This document shows positions 46,541 to 56,094 of a DNA stretch of 64,000 bases, piece after piece (positions within the stretch are counted from its first letter, which is position 1; each line of letters begins with the position of its first letter). The notes under the pieces were generated by a model, which had not been told where the DNA came from, ran no database searches, and saw only the letters and a list, made by a program, of their open reading frames with translations. A program made the position numbers and the translations under genes. This stretch comes from JAZKFT01 sp040386335 (lineage in GTDB: Bacteria; Bacteroidota; Bacteroidia; Chitinophagales; Chitinophagaceae): assembly GCA_040386335.1 (NCBI GenBank), contig JAZKFT010000063.1:8894-72893 (forward strand), given 5' to 3'.

Positions 46541-48010
46541 ATGAAAACGATATCTTTTTATGGTAGCTTTTTAGCCTTGTTCTTTGTTTTGATTGTTCGT
46601 TCAGCAATTTGCTTTTCTCAAAACGTAGGCATTGGCACCAACATACCGGTATTTAAGTTAGACGTAAAAAACGGCAGCATCAATACCGATTCAGTTTATC
46701 GCATTAGCAGCAAAACAGTGTTGTCAATAAAAGGAACGCATAATACTTTCATTGGCATTGGCGCCGACAGTTCTATTACGACCGGAAGTAATAATACTGC
46801 TTCGGGCTACCAGGCACTTTATTTCAATACAACCGGGGAAATTAATACAGCTATTGGCACCACTGCACTATACAACAACATGACTGGTTATAGAAACGTT
46901 GCTATTGGCAGCAGTGCACTTTATACTAACACAAGCGGTTATTATAATACGGCTGTTGGTGCACTGGCTCTTGCAAATAGTACAGCTTCGGAAAATACAG
47001 CGGTTGGTTATTATACGCTGGCTTTTAATACAACAGGGCGGCAAAATACTGCAACCGGGGCTTCAGCACTTAGAACCAATACTATCGGGGATTATAATAC
47101 AGCAATTGGTTACGCTGCACTATATACTAACACAACCGGTGACAGGAATACAGCTACCGGCAATGAAGCACTTCGTAGTAACATCACTGGCTTTAGTAAT
47201 ACAGCGAATGGCCATATGGCTTTGCATTCAAATACAATGGGCCCGAATAATACGGCTACGGGCAGCGGTGCACTTGATGATAATACGACTGGTAGCGATA
47301 ATACCGCTACAGGTCTTGGAGCTCTTGGCGATAATTCAACTGGATATGACAATACTGCTACCGGAGTTCTTGCACTCTGGCATAATTCAACCGGGCATGC
47401 TAATGCGGCTTACGGGAACCAGGCACTCTCTGCCAACACAACCGGGCAATTCAATACAGCCATTGGGGTTGAGGCTGATGTTACTTCAGGGAATTTAATA
47501 CTTGCGACTGCGATTGGCTACAACGCAAGAGTGGATGCCAACTACAAAGTACGTATTGGCAGCACAGGTGTAACATCCATTGGCGGGCAAGTAGGTTGGA
47601 GTAATTTTTCCGATGGCCGTTATAAACAAAATATACAGGAAAATGTACCTGGAATTTCATTCATCAATAAGCTTCGCCCAGTAACATACACAGTGGACAT
47701 AAAAAGTCTTGACGAGCGTTATTATAAATTAAAACCTGGCATTGCTACTGCTGCAGGTAATTCATATTGTCATACTGGTTTTATTGCACAGGAAGTAGAA
47801 CGCAGTGCATTAGAACTTGGCTTCAGCTTCAGTGGAGTAGATAAACCCCAACAACCCAATGGACTCTACGGTTTACGTTATGCAGAATTTGTAGTGCCAC
47901 TGGTGAAAGCAGTACAAGAGCTGTCAAAAGAAAACAACGAGTTAAAAAATCAAAACAAGGAATTGCTTGAGCGTATTGTGTCAATTGAAAAAATCTTAAA
48001 AACTAAATAG
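46541..48010 (+). CDS. Tail-fibre-like surface protein with S74 chaperone (paralog 1)
   Basis: 489 residues. Signal peptide to CFSQ, then NVGIGTNIPVFKLDVKNGSI. From ~75 to ~320 lie fourteen-odd tandem 17-residue repeats of the type NTAxGxxALxxNTTGxx (51 bp each), the head-type beta-roll of trimeric adhesins. The C-terminus is the S74 intramolecular chaperone: FSDGRYKQNIQENVPG with the self-cleavage Ser-Asp, then HTGFIAQEVERSA, YAEFVVPLVKAVQELS and a coiled coil. The family trimerises and usually cleaves itself. First of four tandem paralogs. Confidence 0.88.
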   Translation: MKTISFYGSFLALFFVLIVRSAICFSQNVGIGTNIPVFKLDVKNGSINTDSVYRISSKTVLSIKGTHNTFIGIGADSSITTGSNNTASGYQALYFNTTGEINTAIGTTALYNNMTGYRNVAIGSSALYTNTSGYYNTAVGALALANSTASENTAVGYYTLAFNTTGRQNTATGASALRTNTIGDYNTAIGYAALYTNTTGDRNTATGNEALRSNITGFSNTANGHMALHSNTMGPNNTATGSGALDDNTTGSDNTATGLGALGDNSTGYDNTATGVLALWHNSTGHANAAYGNQALSANTTGQFNTAIGVEADVTSGNLILATAIGYNARVDANYKVRIGSTGVTSIGGQVGWSNFSDGRYKQNIQENVPGISFINKLRPVTYTVDIKSLDERYYKLKPGIATAAGNSYCHTGFIAQEVERSALELGFSFSGVDKPQQPNGLYGLRYAEFVVPLVKAVQELSKENNELKNQNKELLERIVSIEKILKTK

Positions 48011-48017
48011 GGCCGAT

Positions 48018-49256
48018 ATGAAAAACATATTCCTGTTGCTGCTATCCATTCTGTGTTTTCCTGTTTCGGTATTCACGCAAAACATAGGCATTGGCACTAA
48101 CATACCTGCATTTAAGTTAGACGTAAAAAACGGCAGCATCAATACCGATTCAGTTTATCGCATTAGCAGCAAAACAGTGTTGTCAATAAAAGGAACGCAT
48201 AATACTTTCATTGGCATTGGCGCCGACAGTTCTATTACGACCGGAAGTAATAATACTGCTTCGGGCTACCAGGCACTTTATTTCAATACAACCGGGGAAA
48301 TTAATACAGCTATTGGCACCACTGCACTATACAACAACACGAGTGGTTATAGAAACGTTGCCATTGGCAGCAGCGCACTTTATACGAACACAGCCGGTTA
48401 TTATAATACGGCTGTCGGTGCACTGGCTCTTGCAAATAGTACAGCTACGGAGAATACGGCTGTTGGTTATTATACACTTGCTTTTAATACAACAGGGCGG
48501 CAAAATACTGCAAGTGGTGCTTTAGCACTTACAAGTAATACCATTGGGGATTATAATACAGCTAATGGTTACTCTGCACTATATTCTAATACTTCAAGCA
48601 ATGGAAATGTAGCAATTGGTTACCATGCACTTTACAGCGCAACCAGCGGATTCAATACTGCTATTGGAGCTTACACGATGGATGGCAATATAAATGGTTC
48701 GCTTAATACTGCGATAGGTTGTTATGCAGATGTGAGTCCGTACAATGGCAACATAAGCAATTCTATTGTCATTGGTAATAGTGCAATTGTTGATGGAAGC
48801 AACAAGGTAAGGATAGGCAACGGCATCATTACTTCCATCGGAGGACAAGTAGGCTGGAGCACATTTTCTGATGCCAGGTATAAGCAAAATATAGAGGAAG
48901 ATGTGCCAGGCATTTTATTCATCAATAAACTTCGTCCCGTAACATACACGGTAGATAGCAAAAGCCTTGCTGAAAATTATTACAAATTAAAACCCGGCAT
49001 TGCTTCTTCCTCTAACAATTCATATCGCCATACTGGTTTTATTGCACAGGAAGTAGAACGCAGTGCATTAGAACTTGGCTTCAGCTTCAGTGGAGTAGAT
49101 AAACCCCAACAACCCAATGGACTCTACGGTTTACGTTATGCAGAATTTGTAGTGCCACTGGTGAAAGCAGTACAAGAGCTGTCAAAAGAAAATGACGAAT
49201 TAAAAAATAAAATCAAGGAATTGCTTGAGCGTATTGTAGCAATAGAAAAAATGTAA
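48018..49256 (+). CDS. Tail-fibre-like surface protein with S74 chaperone (paralog 2)
   Basis: 412 residues, same plan as paralog 1 but with fewer 17-residue repeats. Its first ~450 bp after the signal peptide (about 48080-48530) are almost identical to those of paralog 1, and the S74 segment (HTGFIAQEVERSALELGF, FSGVDKPQQPNG) is identical too, so the middle diverges while the ends stay alike. It ends IEKM where the siblings read IEKILKTK: two substitutions created an early TAA, and the old last codons persist as spacer. Confidence 0.88.
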   Translation: MKNIFLLLLSILCFPVSVFTQNIGIGTNIPAFKLDVKNGSINTDSVYRISSKTVLSIKGTHNTFIGIGADSSITTGSNNTASGYQALYFNTTGEINTAIGTTALYNNTSGYRNVAIGSSALYTNTAGYYNTAVGALALANSTATENTAVGYYTLAFNTTGRQNTASGALALTSNTIGDYNTANGYSALYSNTSSNGNVAIGYHALYSATSGFNTAIGAYTMDGNINGSLNTAIGCYADVSPYNGNISNSIVIGNSAIVDGSNKVRIGNGIITSIGGQVGWSTFSDARYKQNIEEDVPGILFINKLRPVTYTVDSKSLAENYYKLKPGIASSSNNSYRHTGFIAQEVERSALELGFSFSGVDKPQQPNGLYGLRYAEFVVPLVKAVQELSKENDELKNKIKELLERIVAIEKM

Positions 49257-49275
49257 AAAACTAAATAGGGCTGAT

Positions 49276-50718
49276 ATGAAAAACATATTCCTGTTGGTGC
49301 TATCCATTCTGTGTTTTACTGTTTCGGTATTCACGCAAAACATAGGTATCGGTACAGCCACACCTGCATTTAAGTTAGACGTAAAAAACGGCAGCATTAA
49401 TACTGATTCTGTTTATCGGATTGGTGGTAAAAGGGTATTGTCAACAAATCTTCAAAATACATTTGTTGGTATTGGCATAGCCAGTTTATCAACGGGAGAT
49501 TATAATACGGCCGTTGGAAACGAAGCGCTTTATTCCAATACAACCGGAGAGCGGAACACGGCTTTGGGCTTATGGGCATTATACAGCAATACGTCAGGAG
49601 ATTACAATACCGGCGTTGGAAAATCTGCACTTCATGTAAATTCATACGGTGACGGTAATACGGCTTATGGCTATGAAGCCCTTTATACCAATAACGCTTC
49701 ATTTAACACGGCAGTTGGTTATCACGCATTGCTCTTTAATAGTGGGGGCAATGAAAATACAGCCAATGGGTACGAAGCCCTGAATCGCAACAGCACCGGT
49801 TATTTTAATACCGCGATTGGGTCACAGTCATTGCTTTTCAATACAACAGGAGCGCGAAATAGCGCTACCGGCACTAAGGCTCTTTATTCCAATTCCCTGG
49901 GTCATTACAATACTGCCAATGGCTATGGAGCACTTTATGGAAATACCCAGGGAACTTACAATACTGCCCATGGCTACCAGGCACTTTATTCAAACGGCTT
50001 TGGTGATTACAACACGGCATGCGGCACCGAGACACTTTATTCCAACACGGCCGACAGAAATACAGCGCTGGGTTATAACACACTTTATGCGAATACGATA
50101 GGTTTTCAAAATACTGGTGTTGGTTTTTATACGCTGGTTAATAATATTTCAGGCAATAACAATACCACTATCGGAAGTTTTAGTGATGTAAGTTCTGGTG
50201 ATCTGATTAACGCTACTGCTCTTGGTTACTCTACAAAGGTTGATGCCAGCAATAAAGTGCGGATAGGTAATGCTTCTGTGACTTCCATCGGCGGCCAGGT
50301 AGGATGGACAAATTTTTCGGATGGACGCTACAAACAAAATATACGGGAAGACGTGCCAGGGATTTTATTCATCAACAAACTTCGCCCCGTAACCTACACA
50401 GTAGATAACAAAAGCCTTGATGAAAGTTATTACAAATTAAAACCCGGCATTGCTGCTTCCACGAGCAATCCATATCGCCATACTGGTTTTATTGCACAGG
50501 AAGTAGAACGCAGCGCAACAGAATTGGGCTTCATTTTCAGCGGAGTAGATAAACCCCAACAACCCAATGGACTCTACGGATTACGTTATGCAGAATTTGT
50601 AGTGCCACTGGTAAAATCAGTACAAGAGCTGTCAAAAGAAAACGAAGAATTAAAAAATCAAAACAAGGAATTGCTTGAGCGTATTGTGGCAATAGAAAAA
50701 ATCTTAAAAACTAAATAG
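49276..50718 (+). CDS. Tail-fibre-like surface protein with S74 chaperone (paralog 3)
   Basis: 480 residues. Signal peptide to FTQ, NIGIGTATPAFKLDVKNGSI, then VYRIGGKRVLSTNLQNTFVG in place of the segment found in paralogs 1 and 2, and a long run of 17-residue repeats. S74 domain with FSDGRYKQNIREDVPG and GFIAQEVERSATELGF. The Ser-Asp self-cleavage site is intact. Its repeat array differs from all siblings while both ends are shared, so variation is concentrated in the exposed part. Confidence 0.88.
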   Translation: MKNIFLLVLSILCFTVSVFTQNIGIGTATPAFKLDVKNGSINTDSVYRIGGKRVLSTNLQNTFVGIGIASLSTGDYNTAVGNEALYSNTTGERNTALGLWALYSNTSGDYNTGVGKSALHVNSYGDGNTAYGYEALYTNNASFNTAVGYHALLFNSGGNENTANGYEALNRNSTGYFNTAIGSQSLLFNTTGARNSATGTKALYSNSLGHYNTANGYGALYGNTQGTYNTAHGYQALYSNGFGDYNTACGTETLYSNTADRNTALGYNTLYANTIGFQNTGVGFYTLVNNISGNNNTTIGSFSDVSSGDLINATALGYSTKVDASNKVRIGNASVTSIGGQVGWTNFSDGRYKQNIREDVPGILFINKLRPVTYTVDNKSLDESYYKLKPGIAASTSNPYRHTGFIAQEVERSATELGFIFSGVDKPQQPNGLYGLRYAEFVVPLVKSVQELSKENEELKNQNKELLERIVAIEKILKTK

Positions 50719-50725
50719 GGCTGAT

Positions 50726-52027
50726 ATGAAAAGCATATTCCTTTTGTTGCTATCCATTCTTTGTTTTACTGTTTCTGTATTCACGCAAAACATAGGTATC
50801 GGCATAGCCACACCTGCATTTAAGTTAGACGTAAAAAACGGCAGCATTAATACTGATTCTGTTTATCGGATTGGTGGTAAAAGGGTATTGTCAACAAATC
50901 TTCAAAATACATTTGTTGGTATTGGCATAGCCAGTTTAGCAACGGGAGATTATAATACGGCCGTTGGAAACGAAGCGCTTTATTCCAATACTACGGGGGA
51001 GCGGAATACTGCTTTGGGTCTATGGGCATTATACAGTAATGCAACAGGCAACTACAACACGGGCGTTGGAAAATCTGCACTTCATTTAAATTTAGACGGT
51101 TCCGGTAATACGGCTCAGGGATACGAAGCACTTTATTATAATACCGCTTCATTTAACACGGCGGTGGGTTATCATGCATTGCTACAAAACACCAGCGGCC
51201 CCTTAAATACAGCGAATGGCTATGCGGCTTTAGCTCGCAATACTACCGGGAGCAGTAACACAGCTCAGGGCACACAGGCATTATTTTATAATACATCTGG
51301 TTCTTATAATACCGCTATGGGCTACCAGGCTCTTTATTCAAACTCGTATGGCCGGTACAATACTGCCCAGGGGTATAGAGCCCTTTATGGAAATTTGACA
51401 GGTTTTGATAATACAGCCATTGGGGTAGAAGCACTTTATTCAAACACTTCCGGTGAGCACAACACTGCCATAGGGCACCATAGTGATGTTACCTCTGGCA
51501 GTTTTCTCAACGCTACTGTTATCGGATATGCTGCCGAGGTTGATGCCAGCAATAAAGTGCGGATCGGCAATACGGTGGTTACTTCTATTGGGGGCCAGGT
51601 AGGATGGACAAATTTTTCGGATAGCCGCTACAAACTAAATATACGGGAAGACGTGCCAGGCCTTTCGTTTGTTACCGCGCTTCGTCCTGTAACCTACACA
51701 GTAGATACAAAAAGCCTTGATGAGAACTATTACAAATTAAAACCCGGAATTGCTGCTTCTACTAACACTTCTTACCGGCATACAGGTTTTATTGCCCAGG
51801 AAGTAGAACGTAGCGCAGCAGCATTGAACTACAGCTTTAGCGGGGTAGATAAGCCGCAACAACCCGATGGACTCTATGGATTGCGTTATGCAGAATTTGT
51901 AGTGCCATTAGTAAAAGCTGTGCAGGAACAACAGCAGCAAGTCAACCATCTGCAGGTAGAAATTGAGTTGCTGAAAGAACAAAACAAATTACTCATCCAA
52001 CAACTTAATAAAAAGAACAGGGAATGA
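50726..52027 (+). CDS. Tail-fibre-like surface protein with S74 chaperone (paralog 4)
   Basis: 433 residues. The first ~270 bp are nearly identical to paralog 3. The S74 segment is the most diverged of the four (FSDSRYKLNIREDVPGLSFV, EVERSAAALNYSF) and the terminal coiled coil is longer in Gln (EQQQQVNHLQVEIELLKEQN). The Ser-Asp cleavage residues remain. Its stop overlaps the start of the next gene by 4 bp, showing one transcript. Confidence 0.87.
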   Translation: MKSIFLLLLSILCFTVSVFTQNIGIGIATPAFKLDVKNGSINTDSVYRIGGKRVLSTNLQNTFVGIGIASLATGDYNTAVGNEALYSNTTGERNTALGLWALYSNATGNYNTGVGKSALHLNLDGSGNTAQGYEALYYNTASFNTAVGYHALLQNTSGPLNTANGYAALARNTTGSSNTAQGTQALFYNTSGSYNTAMGYQALYSNSYGRYNTAQGYRALYGNLTGFDNTAIGVEALYSNTSGEHNTAIGHHSDVTSGSFLNATVIGYAAEVDASNKVRIGNTVVTSIGGQVGWTNFSDSRYKLNIREDVPGLSFVTALRPVTYTVDTKSLDENYYKLKPGIAASTNTSYRHTGFIAQEVERSAAALNYSFSGVDKPQQPDGLYGLRYAEFVVPLVKAVQEQQQQVNHLQVEIELLKEQNKLLIQQLNKKNRE

Positions 52028-53481
52028 AAAAGATCACAACACTCGGTTGTAGCCTATTTGTATTCACGCATGTTTTATACGCGCAAAATGTAGGCATCGG
52101 CACAACCAGTCCGAATGAAAAACTTCATGTGGCCGGAAATTTAAAAGCCGATACCATAAAACCTGCTGCCATAAAACTGCCACTTAACGCAGGCGACGGT
52201 AAAATATTAACCAGCGATGCGGCGGGTAATGCTAGTTGGAAACTTAATAGTGCAGCGGCAGCAGGTAATGTTGGTTATGGTGTTTGGGGCGACTGTGCTA
52301 CTAATGGCAATATCAGTGATTATCAACCAGTGGCCGATGCTAATGGTGAGTTTCCCGATAAATTTGGGAACAGCGTCGCCATTGCCGGCGGCTATGCTAT
52401 TATTGGAACTCCCGGAGATGCTGTAGGAGCAAATACGGGTCAGGGTTCTGTCAGCATATATCAAAACGATGGAAGCGGCTGGATATTGATGCAGAAACTT
52501 ACAGATGCAACCGGTGCAGCTGATGATAATTTTGGTATTAGCGTAAACATTTCCGGCAATTATGTGATAGTGGGAGCGCCTAATGATGACATAGGTCCAA
52601 ATGTTAACCAGGGCTCAGCCAGTATTTATAAATATGTTGGGGCTAGTTGGGTGCTGATGCAGAAAATCACGGATGCCGGGGGTGCCGCCAACGATAACTT
52701 CGGAATAAGTGTAGCCATTTCGGGTAACTATGCTTTAGCAGGATCCCGTAATGATGATATGGGTGCAAACAGCAATCAGGGCTCGGCCAGTTTTTATCAA
52801 TACGATGGCGCAAATTGGATATTGACACAGAAATCAGCGGAGCCTGGTGGTGCGGCAAATGATAATTACGGTAATAGTGTTTCTATGTCGGGCGGCTTTG
52901 CCGTAATAGGTGTGCCCGGTGATGGTGTAACAGTGTCAGGCATTAATCATGGTTCAGCTATTATCTATCAATACAATGGTACTACCGGCTGGAACCTTAC
53001 GCAGAAGCTAACAACTAACACAGGCGCAAACAGCGAATTTTTTGGTACAAGTGTATCTATATCCGGGAACTATTTTATTGGAGGAGCCCTTCGCGCTGAT
53101 GTTGGTGCAAATACCGACCAGGGCTCGTGCTGTATTTTTCAGTTTAATGGCAGTAATTGGATGCTAATGCAGAAAATATATGATCACTATGGCGAAGCAA
53201 GTGATGCATTTGGATCTGCTGTCTCAATTTCCGGAGATTATGCTATTGTTGGAACTCCTTTTACCTATGTTACTAATAAGATCAATCATGGCTCTGCAAC
53301 TATTTATCAGCGCATAGGAATGGGCTGGCAAAAGCTGCAATTCATTATTGATCCCGGTGGTCTTGAGCATAATTTTACCGGTAACGCTGTTGCTGTTGAC
53401 GGAATCACAAAACAGTTTATTATTGGTGCTTATGGCTATATGAATGTTATCGGCAAAGTGCTTTTTGGGAAAGTAAATTAA
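52024..53481 (+). CDS. Secreted FG-GAP-repeat protein
   Basis: 485 residues. Signal peptide to LYAQ, then NVGIGTTSPNEKLHVAGNLK, the same opening as the S74 proteins. From ~105 it has about six repeats of ~55 residues of FG-GAP/integrin-alpha type: F-G-x-S-V-(A/S)-I-(A/S)-G-(N/G)-Y-x-(I/V)-(I/V)-G-x-P, D-x-x-G-x-N-x-x-Q-G-S, Y-x-(Y)-x-G-x-x-W, L-(M/T)-Q-K. It lacks an S74 domain. It ends the surface-protein run. A seven-blade propeller at the cell surface is likely. Confidence 0.84.
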   Translation: MKKITTLGCSLFVFTHVLYAQNVGIGTTSPNEKLHVAGNLKADTIKPAAIKLPLNAGDGKILTSDAAGNASWKLNSAAAAGNVGYGVWGDCATNGNISDYQPVADANGEFPDKFGNSVAIAGGYAIIGTPGDAVGANTGQGSVSIYQNDGSGWILMQKLTDATGAADDNFGISVNISGNYVIVGAPNDDIGPNVNQGSASIYKYVGASWVLMQKITDAGGAANDNFGISVAISGNYALAGSRNDDMGANSNQGSASFYQYDGANWILTQKSAEPGGAANDNYGNSVSMSGGFAVIGVPGDGVTVSGINHGSAIIYQYNGTTGWNLTQKLTTNTGANSEFFGTSVSISGNYFIGGALRADVGANTDQGSCCIFQFNGSNWMLMQKIYDHYGEASDAFGSAVSISGDYAIVGTPFTYVTNKINHGSATIYQRIGMGWQKLQFIIDPGGLEHNFTGNAVAVDGITKQFIIGAYGYMNVIGKVLFGKVN

Positions 53482-53900
53482 TTGTGATGGTACATTACTC
53501 CTGACTCGTATTTCTGCATCCTTGAGAAAGCATAACCATTGCAACGCTGCTTTTGAATACTGCTATCAGTTGAAGGAGCTTATACACGGATGCTCTATGC
53601 CGCTACCACCAAAATTCAAATGTTCTGAAGACTATCTAACCAAGCTACTATTCCATAGGGTGAGCCAGGAACATCGGTTGCCGAACTTGATTAAAGATGA
53701 TGATTTTTATTTGAAACGCAAAGCGTATTAATGAACGGTCTGGCCATGACTAAAGAAGAGTAGAGGTACCATCCCGTTTTTTAAAAACGCCGAATTTTTT
53801 TGGGGAAAGTTATTGATGTTAAAGGAAAAATAGATAAGTATAACAAAAATAAGAATTTTCATTTTTGAACTTGGTAGTCAAATAGTTTGAATAGGTTGCA
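53482..53900. other. Stretch without a convincing gene
   Basis: A plus-strand frame 53522-53731 (ending CSEDYLTKLLFHRVSQEHRL...) has no good start or homologous word and could be a gene scrap. A minus-strand frame near 53744 repeats the word RPFINTLC also seen at 42031. The AT-rich part 53770-53900 shows nothing else. This is the border between the surface-protein run and the cassette array. Confidence 0.35.
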
Positions 53901-54032
53901 GCTAGCGTTTCGGGTATTGTCGAAGGCAGGCTAAACTAAGCACTACCGTTAGGCTAATGTATAAAAGTTCAATAGAAGCACAAAAGCTGAAGTTTGCACT
54001 TCAGCCCTGCTTTTGCCAATCCCTTGTTAGCG
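53901..54032. repeat. attC-like palindrome opening the right array
   Basis: 132 bp. Left arm GCTAGCGTTTCGGGTATTGT and right arm (reverse complement) GCTAACAAGGGATTGGCAAA align through GCAGG, with small gaps. An inner hairpin GCTGAAGT...ACTTCAGC is at 53986-54005. The right core GTTAGCGG (54026-54033) is exactly repeated in reverse complement at 57548-57555, across five genes. Confidence 0.75.
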
Positions 54033-54053
54033 GGTGCCCTTTTTCTCTTTCTA

Positions 54054-55088
54054 TTATTTCAAATTCATTCTAAAAAAAGTTTCCAATTTGTCAAACGGAA
54101 TAATATCCACTTTGTCATACAAATCCGTGTGAACGGCATTTGGAACGATGACTAATTCTTTCGGTTCTTTGGCGTTTTGAAATGCGGTTTCACTGAAATA
54201 TCTTGAGTGTGCTTTTTCTCCAGCAATTATTAAAATTGGTCGTGACGAAATTTCTTTGATGTAAGTTAAGATAGGCATATTCATAAACGATAAAGGCATG
54301 GTAGCTGTCCATGAATTTCCCGAATTTACCGAACGTTCATGAAATCCCCTTTTAGTTCGGTAATAATCGTAATATTCTTTTAAAAATTGTGGTTCATCTC
54401 CTTTCAACGCTTTATTGCCTTCTGGTCCATAAGCAAATGTTCCATTTTCTGCATCTTTCCAACGTTGTTGTCCTAATTGTTCCAACATTTTTGTGCGTTG
54501 TTCTAAAGTTACTACATCGTTATAGCCTTTCGACATCACTCTGGTCATATCATACATTGTTGAGGTAGCAACAGCTTTCATTCGTTTGTCAATAGCCGTA
54601 GCGTTTAAAGCAAAACCACCATAACCACAAATACCGATAATGCCTATTTTATTTCGGTCTATATTTTTCTGTAGTCCAAGAAAATCTACTGCTGCACTAA
54701 AATCTTCTGTGTTTATTTCAGGTGATGCAAGGTTACGAGGTTCGCCACCGCTTTCTCCTGTATAAGATGGGTCGAAAGCAATAACGGCAAAACCTCGTTC
54801 CGCCATTTGATTGGCATACAGTCCTGATGATTGTTCTTTTACTGCTCCAAAAGGTCCGCTTATTGCTAATGCCGCTAAAGTATCTTTTCCAATATTTTTT
54901 GGCAGGTATAAATCTCCTGATAACGTAATTCCATATCTGTTTTTGAAAGATACTTTTTGGCGTGATACTTTATCACTTAATTGAAAGGTATAATGCTCTG
55001 TTGCTTCCATTTTTTTAGATTTACTCTTTTGTGCAAATGCTTGTCCTGTTATCAGAAACACTATTGCGATAGCTAATGCTTTTTTCAT
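54054..55088 (-). CDS. Secreted alpha/beta hydrolase (YcjY/DLH-like)
   Basis: 344 residues, signal peptide to QAFAQ. Core words: YGITLSGDLYLPKNIGKDTL, AISGPFGAVKEQSSGLYANQ, GFAVIAFDPSYTGESGG, and the elbow GIIGICGYGGFALNA, where the nucleophile position is Cys (G-x-C-G-x-G). The C-terminal part gives ILIIAGEKAHSRYFSE (Asp/Glu) and IVPNAVHTDLYD (His). This is the YcjY-like group close to dienelactone hydrolase. Reaction unknown. Last gene of a four-gene minus-strand unit inside a multi-gene cassette. Confidence 0.83.
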   Translation of the reverse strand: MKKALAIAIVFLITGQAFAQKSKSKKMEATEHYTFQLSDKVSRQKVSFKNRYGITLSGDLYLPKNIGKDTLAALAISGPFGAVKEQSSGLYANQMAERGFAVIAFDPSYTGESGGEPRNLASPEINTEDFSAAVDFLGLQKNIDRNKIGIIGICGYGGFALNATAIDKRMKAVATSTMYDMTRVMSKGYNDVVTLEQRTKMLEQLGQQRWKDAENGTFAYGPEGNKALKGDEPQFLKEYYDYYRTKRGFHERSVNSGNSWTATMPLSFMNMPILTYIKEISSRPILIIAGEKAHSRYFSETAFQNAKEPKELVIVPNAVHTDLYDKVDIIPFDKLETFFRMNLK

Positions 55089-55099
55089 TTTATTATAAA

Positions 55100-55600
55100 T
55101 TATTTTTCGTGAATTAAATACTGTTCATCTGTTACGGCTTCCTTCCATTCCACAATTCCTTTTTCAGTATTCGGTATGATATAGAGTTGCTGTAAGCCTA
55201 CATCTGGGCTTGCTCCATGCCAATGTCTTACATTGGGCGGACATTTTACTACGCTACCTTTTTTAATGATTTCAATTGGTTTTCCTTCAATTTGATGATA
55301 GCCTACTCCGTCAGTAATAATCAGTATTTGACCAGCAGGATGGCTGTGCCAATTGCTTCTTGCACCAGGTTCAAAATAAACGTTGCCAACTAATGTATTG
55401 TAAATGCTATCTGATTCAACCAATCCTGTAGGATAAGCATTGCCAGTGAAAAAATCCTTTGAGCCTGATTCGCCTTTTGGGAAAATGGCTTCCAATTCTG
55501 TTTCTGCATTTTTCATTGTTTCTTTACTTTGATTGTTGCTACAAGAAATGGCTACAAACCCAATGATGAGCGCAGATGCTATTTTTAAATTACTTTTCAT
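55100..55600 (-). CDS. Cupin-domain lipoprotein
   Basis: From ATG 55600 the protein is 166 residues; the earlier in-frame ATG at 55627 lies inside the upstream gene. Lipobox IGFVAISC predicts lipidation. The single cupin barrel carries GARSNWHSHPAGQILIITDG (motif 1: H-x-H...) and CPPNVRHWHGA (motif 2, H-x-H), so metal binding should be intact. Cupins of this type are often found with carboxymuconolactone or reductase enzymes. It is 11 bp before the hydrolase at 54054. Confidence 0.82.
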   Translation of the reverse strand: MKSNLKIASALIIGFVAISCSNNQSKETMKNAETELEAIFPKGESGSKDFFTGNAYPTGLVESDSIYNTLVGNVYFEPGARSNWHSHPAGQILIITDGVGYHQIEGKPIEIIKKGSVVKCPPNVRHWHGASPDVGLQQLYIIPNTEKGIVEWKEAVTDEQYLIHEK

Positions 55601-55613
55601 TGTGATTTTATTT

Positions 55614-56078
55614 TTATTGTTTTTCAAATTTCACCCTTACACTTCCTGCACCTAATGCAACAACAAGCCCCGAAGTATTATCAATGCGAACAAGCCTGGT
55701 ATAACTGTAGGAAGTATTGAAGCCTTCGTAAAAAAGCACCAGGCAATTATTTCCGTAAAGCATTAAATCGCCAACTTGTATATTACCACCTCTTGAAGCA
55801 TTAGTTGGTAAAGTGGTAGAGAAATAATAAAATTTTTCGTTGCCATTAAGCTCACTCATATTAATCGTAAGTGGTAACATTGCCTTAAAAGCCGTTGCCG
55901 TAGCATTGTTGTTTAACGTAGCTATAAAAACTGTAGAACCAATTGTTATTTTCATTTTTGCTGTATCTGTGTCGGAATTGTTGTTAGAATTATTTGTTTG
56001 CCCAATTTCATTATTCTTACTACAGGCAAACAATTGGATGCAGATTAGACTTACTAAAATTGTGGATATGATTTTCAT
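55614..56078 (-). CDS. Cyclophilin-like-fold lipoprotein
   Basis: 154 residues. Lipobox IQLFAC gives a lipidated Cys near residue 19, followed by an Asn/Ser linker. The domain IKMKITIGSTVFIATLNNNA, T-A-x-A-F-K-A-x-L-P-L, GGNIQVGDLMLYGNNCLVLF and F-Y-x-x-x-x-x-S-Y-S-Y-T-R-L matches the cyclophilin-like domain seen beside flavodoxin and aldo-keto genes in many bacteria. Role unknown. It overlaps the upstream reading of the cupin gene and is cotranscribed. Confidence 0.78.
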   Translation of the reverse strand: MKIISTILVSLICIQLFACSKNNEIGQTNNSNNNSDTDTAKMKITIGSTVFIATLNNNATATAFKAMLPLTINMSELNGNEKFYYFSTTLPTNASRGGNIQVGDLMLYGNNCLVLFYEGFNTSYSYTRLVRIDNTSGLVVALGAGSVRVKFEKQ

Positions 56079-56094
56079 TTTGATCAGTTATAAG

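Noticed and set aside
46800..51500. 51-bp tandem periodicity considered as a CRISPR or minisatellite
   Set aside because: The period is in frame, codes the 17-residue adhesin repeat, and has no unique spacers between constant repeats.
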